From Polyangia bacterium (GTDB lineage: Bacteria > Myxococcota_A > Polyangia > Nannocystales > Nannocystaceae), in assembly GCA_030430565.1 (NCBI GenBank), contig JAUIKS010000019.1:62001-126000 (forward strand): a stretch of 64,000 bases of DNA. Direction: 5' to 3'. The notes under the pieces are model-generated. The model had not been told where the DNA came from, ran no database searches, and saw only the letters and a program-made list of their open reading frames with translations. Position 1 is the stretch's first letter, and every line of letters begins with the position of its first letter. Both the position numbers and the translations under genes were made by a program. Positions 7,469-14,603 of the stretch are shown in pieces.

Positions 7469-8059
7469 ATGAGCAAGACGGTGTTGTTTTTGGCCGCAAA
7501 CCCGAGCGACTCTAACCGCTTGGAACTAGATGAGGAAGTCCGAGATATTGAAGCGAAAATACGCTCGTCAGAGCATAGAGATGTACTCTTGTTAAAAACG
7601 AGATGGGCAGTCCGAGCAGACGACCTACTCCAGGCACTAAACGAAGATCGGCCGGCCGTAGTTCATTTTAGTGGCCACGGAGGCGAAACGGGTATTTTAC
7701 TACATGATTCAAGCGGTGAATCAAGAACTGTTTTCACAGCCGCGCTCAAAAGGCTGTTTGGTGCCCTTAGAGACAATATTCGAGCCGTTGTTCTAAACTC
7801 GTGCCATTCCGAGGAGCAAGCCCTCGGGCTCGTTGAAACCGTGGGATGCATCGTAGGGATGAGAGGTGCTGCGAACGACAGAGCAGCTCGAATATTCTCC
7901 GCGTCGTTCTACCGTGCACTTGGATTTGGTCGCTCGATAGGAAACGCTTTCGACCAAGCGGTCGCCGCGGTCAGCCTTGAAGGCCTTGAGAGCGTAATCT
8001 CCCCAAGACTCTATGTAAAAGATGGCCTCAACCCTGGCAATATTACAATAATTGACTAG
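7469..8059 (+). CDS. Stand-alone CHAT-domain protease
   Basis: 196 residues, essentially one CHAT (caspase-like) domain. The start TVLFLAANPSDSNRLELDEE is typical of CHAT effectors. The catalytic His is in VVHFSGHGGE (His70) and the catalytic Cys in VVLNSCHSEEQA (Cys112), so the dyad is intact. CHAT proteases of this kind occur in bacterial conflict systems, where an upstream module senses infection and the protease cleaves a partner. The gene is AT-richer than the chromosome, like the unknown gene upstream. No death-like or TPR adaptor domain is fused to it, so any sensing must come from another protein. Its substrate is unknown. Confidence 0.9.
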   Translation: MSKTVLFLAANPSDSNRLELDEEVRDIEAKIRSSEHRDVLLLKTRWAVRADDLLQALNEDRPAVVHFSGHGGETGILLHDSSGESRTVFTAALKRLFGALRDNIRAVVLNSCHSEEQALGLVETVGCIVGMRGAANDRAARIFSASFYRALGFGRSIGNAFDQAVAAVSLEGLESVISPRLYVKDGLNPGNITIID

Positions 8060-8183
8060 GCAGCATACCTCCTAGTAAGACGTTGATCCTGACAGGTGGC
8101 GCTTTCGATCGTCAAGCCACGTGCTCTTCGAGGCCGAGGCGATGTTCCCGGTATGTGCCAAAAACTCGGCAGACCAACCGTCC

Positions 8184-8244
8184 CCCGATCCCGCGGCCAA
8201 ACGGACGAAAACGGCGTACTGCCAGGTGAGGCCGCGGGATCGGG
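8184..8244. repeat. 15-bp inverted repeat with 31-nt loop
   Basis: CCCGATCCCGCGGCC at 8184-8198 is the exact reverse complement of 8230-8244. The right arm ends 15 bp before direct-repeat copy B. There is no T-tract after it, so it is not a clear terminator. It could be a recombination or attachment structure. Confidence 0.6.
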
Positions 8245-8259
8245 ATCAGGCGCTGTGTC

Positions 8260-8274
8260 GTACAGCGCCTACTC
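8260..8274. repeat. Direct repeat copy B, inside the insertion
   Basis: GTACAGCGCCTACTC is identical to 2105-2119. The inner 13 bp GTACAGCGCCTAC are shared with 11898-11910. Here the sequence is not in a kinase gene, so codon conservation does not explain it. Confidence 0.7.
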
Positions 8275-8474
8275 TACCGCCCTCGCGCAGCTCGTTGAGA
8301 ACGCTTGGGTTCCCTCCGAGGTGCGCGCCGCGTCCCCGTGAAGTGCCCACGCGAGCGCGGGCGTCGGCGCCGTTGCGAGCGGCGCGATCACGCGTAGACT
8401 GCCCACGTGACCCGCGTCGAGCGCTCCCTGCGATTGGGGAGACGCCGCTCGACGCGCTGCGCAGGAGCTTCGCC

Positions 8475-9113
8475 ATGTCGACGCCATCCGAGTTTCAGAA
8501 CCTCTCCGCCGACGCGATCGAGGCGGCCCGAGCGACCGGCGCGCTGCAACGCGCCATGTTCGCGATGGGCTGATTCTGGGGACCTGACTCCCGGTTCGGG
8601 AGCATCTCCGGGGTCGTGCAGACCCGCGTCGGCTACGCCGGCGCCGCCGCGCCGATGCCGACCTATCGCGACATCCGCGGCCACGCCGAGGTCTTCCGCG
8701 TGACCTTCGATCCTGCGCGCGTCGACTACGCCGCGCTGCTCGAGCGCTACCGCGAGCGCCACACGCCGCGCCGCGGCTTCGGGCAGTACCGCTCGATCCT
8801 GTTCCCCCAGGATGAGCATCAGCTGCTCGAGATCCAGCGCTACTTGCGACGCCTCGCCGGCGACGCGCAGCCCGAGATCATCGCGCCCAACACCCCCGAG
8901 GCGCGCTTTTGGGACGCGGAGGACTACCACCAGAAATACCGCCTGCGTCGCAACCATGCGCTGGTGCGCGCGCTCGAGGACGAGCTCGGCGCGGACTGGG
9001 ACCGCTGGACGATCGCCACCAAGCTCAACGCGCTCAGGGCTCCCGGCTTCGACGCCTCGCCCTGGCTCGCTACGCTCTCGCCGGCGGTCACGCGCGCGCT
9101 CGAGCGCGCGTGA
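8475..9113 (+). CDS. msrA: Peptide methionine sulfoxide reductase A with predicted selenocysteine
   Basis: 212 residues from the ATG at 8475 (AGGAG at 8463-8467) when the in-frame TGA at 8571-8573 is read as Sec33. MsrA reduces methionine-S-sulfoxide using a catalytic Cys in the motif GCFWG. Here the motif reads G-U-FWG, and homology continues without a break on both sides (ALQRAMFAMG, then FWGPDSRFGSISGVVQTRVG). Later family motifs are present: GYAGA, RDIRGHAEVFRVTFDP and FWDAEDYHQKY. The protein has no Cys, so it has no resolving Cys and would depend on an external reductant. A hairpin at 8588-8602 fits a bacterial SECIS. A nonsense mutation in a Cys gene is the alternative, but would have to hit exactly this codon. 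Confidence 0.85.
8588..8602 (+). promoter_or_regulatory. Predicted bacterial SECIS hairpin of msrA
   Basis: CTCCCG-GTT-CGGGAG is a perfect 6-bp stem with a GUU apical loop. The loop starts 20 nt after the TGA, within the 16-37 nt spacing known for bacterial SECIS elements, and has the expected G at the loop start. GACC at 8581-8584 can pair with GGTC at 8611-8614 as a lower stem. Confidence 0.75.
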
Positions 9114-9191
9114 CCGCGGCGAGCCGGCGTGATCAGACATGTCGCATCGAGCATCTTCTTGTTGCGCGCGCTCCTTGACCGCGCCGCGCGT

Positions 9192-9591
9192 ATGATTGGC
9201 GACGTGCAGGCGACGCGCTACGACGGGACGTGGGAGGGCGAGCTGCTGGAGGTGCACGGCGAGGTGTGCTGGCGCATCTCGCTGACGCTCTCGTTCGCGG
9301 GCGCCCGCGGGACCGGTCGCGGGCTGATGCGCTCGACCTTCTTCCCAGAGCAGCCGCCGGTGGAGGTCACCGCCGAGGCGACGGCTGCGCGACGGAGGTC
9401 TGCGCCTGCTGCTGGTCGCGCCCGAGCGCTTCAACGGGGGCGTGTGCTGGGTGCACCAGCTCGCGCTGACCGACGATGCGGGCGCGCTGACGCTGCGCGG
9501 CGAGGGCGACTACTACGAGGCGCCGGAGCCCTACGAGGACGATGAGCCCGGGGAGCTCGGCGGGCTGCGCCTGCGGCGAGTGAGCGAGTAG
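9192..9591 (+). pseudogene. Frameshifted small gene of unknown function
   Basis: From the ATG at 9192 the frame reads IGDVQATRYDGTWEGELLEV to PPVEVTAEAT, then degenerates into Arg/Ala-rich shadow sequence. One base later the adjacent frame continues plausibly as LRDGGLRLLLVAPERFNG, then VCWVHQLALTDD, to EDDEPGELGGLRLRRVSE and a TAG at 9589-9591. Skipping one G near 9385 joins them into a protein of about 132 residues. No family is recognised. This is either a real frameshift mutation in the insertion segment or a sequencing error; the sequence alone cannot say. Confidence 0.6.
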
Positions 9592-9763
9592 CCGCGACGC
9601 TCGTCGCCCGCGCGGCCTTCGTGCGGGCGCGCCTCGACGAGGCGATCGTAGCGACATGTTATTTCGGCCTTGTTACAAATCGCGCGCCGCGTGAGCAGGC
9701 CGACCCGCGGACGTCGCTCGCCGCGTTGACCCGCGCGCGCCGAGCTGCGTAGTGTGGCGCCGT

Positions 9764-10510
9764 ATGTCTCATCGTTCACGTGTAGCCCTCCCCCGTCGTC
9801 AACTCCTCGTGTCCGCCGGCGCGCTCGCGGGCGCGACGCTCGCGGCCCGTGTCGCGCGAGCGGGCGGCCTCGAGCCCGCCTCGCTCGCGGAGGCCGCCGA
9901 GCGGCTCAGCCCGCACCGCTACTTCGTCCGCTTCGCCGCGAAGGGCGAGGCGATCAAGACCGGCAGCCGCGCGGTGAGGATCGGGCGCGAGCGCCTGCGC
10001 GCGGGGGAGTGGGCTGAGTGCGGACGCCTCAGCTACGGCCTCAAGCGCGACATCGGCACGGGCGCGCGCGTCTCGGGCCACACGCACTACGACCGGATCG
10101 AGTTCGACAGGGCCGGCGGCCCCAGCTTCTCGACGCTCCGGTCGACGCTCGAGCGAGACGCCCACCGAAGCTACACGCACATCGGCTTCGACTGCCCGCA
10201 GGGCCCCGCGACGCCGATGCTGATGCAGGCGCTGGAGCGCGGCCACACGGTCGACTGCACGATCCGCTTCTATCACAACCGCCGCGACGGCCAGGAGGAG
10301 AAGTACATGGAGATCGTGTGCACCGACGGGCGCCTCGCCGGGGTCAAGGTCATCAATCAAGTCAACGTCGACGCCAAAGGCGTGGGCTCGGTGGAGAGCG
10401 AGGCGAACGTGCTCATCCACTACGCCTTCCACCAACTGCAGATCGACCACGTCGGCGAGGACGGCAGCACGTCGGCGCACTTCGACTGGTCCGGCGCGAG
10501 CCAGGGCTGA
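9764..10510 (+). CDS. Hcp-like (T6SS tube fold) protein with Tat-type signal
   Basis: 248 residues. The ATG at 9764 leads to a twin-arginine signal, LPRRQLLVSAGALAGA, ending near AARVARA. The mature part resembles the Hcp family: an N-terminal strand-rich section with GEWAECGRLSYGLKRD, the central TPMLMQALERGHTVDCTIRF and the later EEKYMEIVCTDGRLAGVKV, which line up with the conserved Hcp order of Gly-Trp strand, S/T-P-x-L helix and paired strands. Classical Hcp is cytoplasmic and needs no signal peptide, so this may be an exported Hcp-fold protein unrelated to type VI secretion. No other T6SS genes are near. Confidence 0.6.
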   Translation: MSHRSRVALPRRQLLVSAGALAGATLAARVARAGGLEPASLAEAAERLSPHRYFVRFAAKGEAIKTGSRAVRIGRERLRAGEWAECGRLSYGLKRDIGTGARVSGHTHYDRIEFDRAGGPSFSTLRSTLERDAHRSYTHIGFDCPQGPATPMLMQALERGHTVDCTIRFYHNRRDGQEEKYMEIVCTDGRLAGVKVINQVNVDAKGVGSVESEANVLIHYAFHQLQIDHVGEDGSTSAHFDWSGASQG

Positions 10511-10513
10511 GCC

Positions 10514-11437
10514 TCAGCCCGCGGACTCGAGCGCGCTGCTCAGCGCGCGCGCGAGGTCGAGGAAGACCTCGACGCCCGGGGGCGCCAGCTCATGCTCGAC
10601 GAGGAAGCGCGCGAGCGCCGGCCGAACGCCCGCGAGCACACAGCGCGCGCCGAGCAGGCGGAGCGCGCGGTGCAGTCGCGAGAGCTGCTCGGCCGCGACC
10701 GCGCTCTCGATGTAGGCGCCGGTGACGTCGACGATGACCACCCTGCTCGAGCGACGCGTGACGGCCTCGAGGGTGCGCTCGAGCAGGTCGCGCCCGCGAC
10801 GAGCGTCGAGCGCCCCGATCAGCGGCACGACCAGGACGCCGCTCCAGACCTCGAGCGCGGGCGCGGAGAGCTGCCGGACCAAGCGCTCGAGCTGCTCGAT
10901 CAGCGCCGCGTTCTCGAGGTCGCGGGCCTGCAGCTCGGCTGTCCGCTCATGCAGCGCCTGCGCGGCGCGCCGCCGCTCGCTGATGTCGTAGACGAGGTTG
11001 ACGGCGCCGATAACCTCGCCCGCCTCGCCCAAGATCGGCGCCGCGGTCCCCTCGAGCCAACGCTCGATGGCGCCCCCCTCGACCCGCAGCCGCGCGATCA
11101 CCTGGCTGACCCCCTCGCCCCGCAGCGCTCGACTGGTTGGGAGGTCATCAGCCGTGAACGGCTCGCCGTCCTCCGTGAAGTACTGCCACGCTCGCTCCGC
11201 CTGCTGGATCTCGGGCGTGCCCTCGACCCGCATCGACTCGAGCGCCGCCGGGTTCACGTACCAGTGCGCGCGCTCGGTGTCGCGGATGTTGATGCTCACC
11301 GGCAGGGCCTCGAGCGCGCCCTGCAGCATGCGCACGCGCGCGCGCGCCTCGTCCAGCTCGCGACGCAGGCGCGCGAGCTCATCACCCGACGCGGGAGGCG
11401 TCTCGCTCGAGATCTCGTCGTCCGCTTCGCTCGACAC
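10514..11437 (-). CDS. PAS-STAS (RsbR-like) regulator
   Basis: 307 residues. A coiled N-terminus (DELARLRRELDEARARVRML) is followed by a PAS domain (VSINIRDTERAHWYVNPAAL to GAVNLVYDISERRRA, about residues 45-175), a linking helix, then a C-terminal STAS domain beginning APALEVWSGVLVVPLIGALD. The signature RVVIVDVTGAYIESAVA keeps the Thr that is phosphorylated in RsbR/RsbS stressosome proteins. The role is likely signal input to a partner-switching module. It is convergent with the Hcp-like gene, 3 bp away. No RsbT-type kinase is adjacent. Confidence 0.85.
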   Translation of the reverse strand: MSSEADDEISSETPPASGDELARLRRELDEARARVRMLQGALEALPVSINIRDTERAHWYVNPAALESMRVEGTPEIQQAERAWQYFTEDGEPFTADDLPTSRALRGEGVSQVIARLRVEGGAIERWLEGTAAPILGEAGEVIGAVNLVYDISERRRAAQALHERTAELQARDLENAALIEQLERLVRQLSAPALEVWSGVLVVPLIGALDARRGRDLLERTLEAVTRRSSRVVIVDVTGAYIESAVAAEQLSRLHRALRLLGARCVLAGVRPALARFLVEHELAPPGVEVFLDLARALSSALESAG

Positions 11438-11895
11438 TCGACCCTCGGCTGTTAAAACACCTGGACAAACGACGGCGGCATATCACCTGTCTTACCACCC
11501 AGGTGACCCGCGGGGAGGGTCCCGCCGCGCGCGGATCCGTCAACCCACGCGAGCGCGAGCGCGGGCGCGCACGCGGGCGCGAGTACCCCAAGCAGCGCGA
11601 GACTCAACAAGCGCTGGCGCGACCCCCATAGCCGGTCTGTACGGTATCATGAAGGTCGCGCGCGGGCGCGACGCCACCGCCGTCGCCGCCGCGCACGAGG
11701 GACATATCGTCGTTCACGTCACTGGACCTCACGGCCGATGTTCCCCGTCCGTGCCTGCGAACCAGCACACCGACACGGGCGACCACCAACGCCCGCGTTC
11801 GATCGCGCCGGGGCTGACGACGCGCGCATCCGGACAAATACCGCGTAGGGCGGGCGTCGAGCTCGTATCACCGACACGAGCGCAGCCGGTACTTC
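11438..11895. other. Right end of the insertion, no gene supported
   Basis: 458 bp between the PAS-STAS start and the kinase remainder. Only shadow frames are present. It includes the promoter region of the PAS-STAS gene. No inverted repeat matching the left end of the insertion was seen. Confidence 0.5.
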
Positions 11896-11910
11896 GTGTA
11901 CAGCGCCTAC
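11896..11910. repeat. Direct repeat copy C at right kinase break
   Basis: GTGTACAGCGCCTAC, identical to 2103-2117 and in the same reading phase. It is the first sequence with kinase homology at the right side of the insertion. Confidence 0.85.
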
Positions 11911-14496
11911 GATCCCGCGCTCGATCGCCGCGTCGCGCTCAAGCTCCTGCACACGCGACGTGCCGGCTCCACGCGGGGTCGTGAGCGGCTGATGCGAGAG
12001 GCACACGCGCTCGCGCGAGTCTCTCACCCGAACGTCGTCGCGGTGCACGAGGTCGGCGCGCTCGACGAGCGCGTCTTTATCGTGATGGAGTTCGTCGTCG
12101 GCCAGACGCTGCGCGCCTGGGCGGAGCGCGAGACGCGAAGCTGGCGCGAGAGCCTGGAGGTTTATCTGCAGGCGGGCGCCGGGCTGGCGGCGGCGCACCG
12201 AGCGAGCCTGGTGCATCGCGATTTTAAGCCGGACAACGCGGTCCTCGGAGCGGACGGGCGCGTACGCGTGATCGACTTCGGGCTCGCGCGGGGGCAGCGT
12301 GAGCCCTGCGTGGACGCGCCCGCGAACGAAGCCGTGACCCTCGGGCGCTCGGGCTCGCTGGGCTCGATCTCGGGGCTGACCCACACGGTCGCGGCCTCGG
12401 TCGCGGCCTCGGGTGAGGCGTCGCGCGTACGCGGCAGGACCCTGAGACCGGTCGATGAGCGCGGCCCGCTCAGCGCCTCGCTGACGCGGCCGGGCGCGAT
12501 GCTCGGGACGCCGGCGTACATGTCCCCAGAGCAATTTTCGGGCGCGGCGGTCGGGCCCGCGAGCGATCAGTTCTCGTTCTGCCTCGCGCTCTACGAGGCG
12601 GTCTTCGGGTCGCGGGCGTTCGCGGGGGAGACCTTCATCGAGCTGCAGGAGAACGTCACGCGGGGCCGGGTGCTGACGCCCTCGCGCCAGCGCGACGCGC
12701 CGTCGTGGCTGCTCGACGCGCTGCGCCGCGGGCTGCACCAGGAGCCGGCGGCGCGCTGGTCGAGCATGGATGAGCTGATCGCGGCGCTGTCGCGCGACAC
12801 GGACCGGCAGCGTCGACGGCGACGGGGCGCGCTCGCGTTCGCGGGCCTCGGGGCGCTCGGGCTGCTGGCGGGCGCGCGCTTGGCCGAGGCCGAGCGGCCC
12901 TGCGCGGGCGCGGAGCAGGCGCTCTCGGGGGCGTGGGACGACGCGCGCCGAGCGTCGGTCACGGCGGCGGTGGGCGACGCGCAGCTCCCGTACGCGGCCG
13001 CGCTCGCGCCCCGGCTGACGCGCGGGCTGGACGACTACGCGGCGCGCTGGAAAGACATGTTTCTTGAGTCATGTATGGCGCACCAGCGCGGGGAGCAGTC
13101 CGGCGCGCGCCTCGACCAGCGGATGGCCTGCCTGCGTCGGCACCGCGCGGCGCTGGCGAGCGCGGCGGAGGTCCTGAGCGAGCCCGCGGGGCGTGACCTC
13201 GAGAACGCGGCGTACATGGTCCAGCGCCTGCCGGCCGTGGACGCGTGCGGTGACCCAGCGCGGCTGGACGCGCGCCCGCCCCCCGATGATCCGGCGCTCG
13301 CGCGCGCGCTCGAGCTCGAGCGCGACGCGCTCGCGCGGGCCGGCACGCTCGCGGACATAGGCAGGGTCGAGGCCGCCTTCGAGCTCGCGCGACGGGTCCA
13401 CGCGCGCGCGCTGGAGCTGGAGGACGCGCCGCTGCGCGCGGAGGCGCTGCTGCTGCGCGGCCGCGTCGAGATCGATCGCGAGCGCGCCGACCCGGCGAGC
13501 GCGGCCGAGACCCTGCGCGCGGCGTTTGAGCAGGCGATCGCGGCGGACCAAGATGACATCGCGGCGGAGGCCTTCGCCCGCTGGCTGTACATGGACGGCA
13601 TGGGCGCGGCGGGGGCGGACTCGGGACTCCGTCCGCGCGAGGACGAGGCGCTCGCGCGCGCGCTGGCGCGGCGCGCCCCGGGGCGCGCGTCGATCGAGGG
13701 CCTGCTGCTCAATAACCTCGGCGCGCTCCACATGGCGCGGGGGCAGCTCGACGAGGCGCGCGCGCGCTTTCAGGAGGCCTTGGCGCGGAAGCAGGGGCGC
13801 GAGGGCGGGCGCGCGCTGGAGCGCGCCGAGACGCGATTTAACCTCGCGCTCGTCGAGCGCGAGCTGCCGGCCGCGCGGGCGCAGCTCGATCAGTCGCTCG
13901 AGACCTTCCAGCGCGAGCTGGGCGCGCTGCACCCGAAGTCGCTGGTCGTCGAGCTCGCGCGCGCGCGGACGCTGACGGACCCTCGCGCCGCGCACGAGCA
14001 GCTGACGCGGACCTGCTCGCGCCTGGGCGAGGCCTACCCGGAGCGCCTCGACTGGCGATCGACCTGTGTTTACAGACAGGCGATGCAGAGCGTGGAGCTG
14101 GGCGAGCCGTCGCGCGCGCGAGCCGAGCTGCAGACCGTGGAGCGGCTGCTCGCCGAATTCCCCGAGGACTCGCCCGCGGGGCTGCAGCGGGCGCTCGCGG
14201 GCGGGTTCTCGGCGGCGCTGTCGGGCGCGCACGAGGTCGCGATCACGCGCTTCGACGCGCTGCTCGCCCGCCCCACGCCGGAGGCTGCCGCCGGCTGGCT
14301 GACGCCGCTGCGGGTCGAGGCGCAGCTGGGGCGCGCGGCGTCGCTGCTCGCGCTGGGGCGCGCGGCCGAGGCGAACGCGACGCTCGAGCCCGCGATCGCG
14401 TGGCTCGAGCCGGCCTCGCGCGAGCGCGCCGACGCGGCGTATCTTCAGCAGCTGGCGCGCGCGCGCGCGCTCGCGCGCGACGCCGAGGCGAGCTGA
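11896..14496 (+). pseudogene. Ser/Thr protein kinase with TPR domain, C-terminal fragment (split gene, part 2)
   Basis: 866 codons. VYSAYDPALDRRVALKLL resumes the kinase domain lost at 2118. The VAIK-type Lys is residue 16, the catalytic loop HRDFKPDN is at 107-114, DFGLARG at 127-133, and an activation segment with an unusually long insert (about 60 residues) ends in TPAYMSPEQF. A transmembrane helix near 310-330 (GALAFAGLGALGLLAGARL) separates the kinase from a C-terminal region of about 500 residues with TPR-like helices. The glycine loop and native start are missing here; they lie 9.8 kb upstream at 1845-2117. Only a GTG in the repeat could start translation, so this part is probably silent unless the segment is excised. 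Confidence 0.85.
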
Positions 14497-14603
14497 GCAG
14501 GAGGACCGCGGGCGAACTTTTTCCCCGCGGCGGTGAATTGAAAATCGCCAACGCGCGACGTGTTTCTCGAGGGCCGCGAGCGCGCGGCCCCGAGGACCGA
14601 CTC

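Larger units (their letters stand above)
8060..8474. other. Intergenic with inverted repeat and third direct-repeat copy
   Basis: 415 bp with no supported gene. It holds a 15-bp inverted repeat (8184-8198 and 8230-8244) and copy B of the kinase-site repeat (8260-8274), then the leader of msrA. An open frame at 8096-8341 happens to read YSAYST across the repeat but shows no protein-like features. Confidence 0.5.
2118..11895. mobile_element. 9.8-kb segment interrupting the kinase gene, bounded by 15-bp direct repeats
   Basis: Segment between the two halves of one kinase reading frame. It mixes an accessory-looking left part (paralogous lipoproteins, XRE cassette, AT-richer unknown+CHAT pair) with more ordinary genes on the right (msrA, Hcp-like, PAS-STAS). 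The bounding repeats are 9793 bp apart and in phase, so precise recombination between them would restore the kinase. No integrase, transposase or terminal inverted repeats were found inside, so a recombinase would have to act in trans. Homologous recombination between kinase paralogues, or an assembly join, are alternatives. Confidence 0.5.

Noticed and set aside
8121..8573. MsrA region as two separate small genes
   Set aside because: The second part has no start with a ribosome site, and the TGA splits the GCFWG motif exactly at the Cys; one Sec gene explains both parts.
2118..11895. Insertion as a prophage, IS or integron
   Set aside because: No integrase, transposase, phage structural gene, terminal inverted repeats or attC consensus sites were found. 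Only the direct repeats support mobility.
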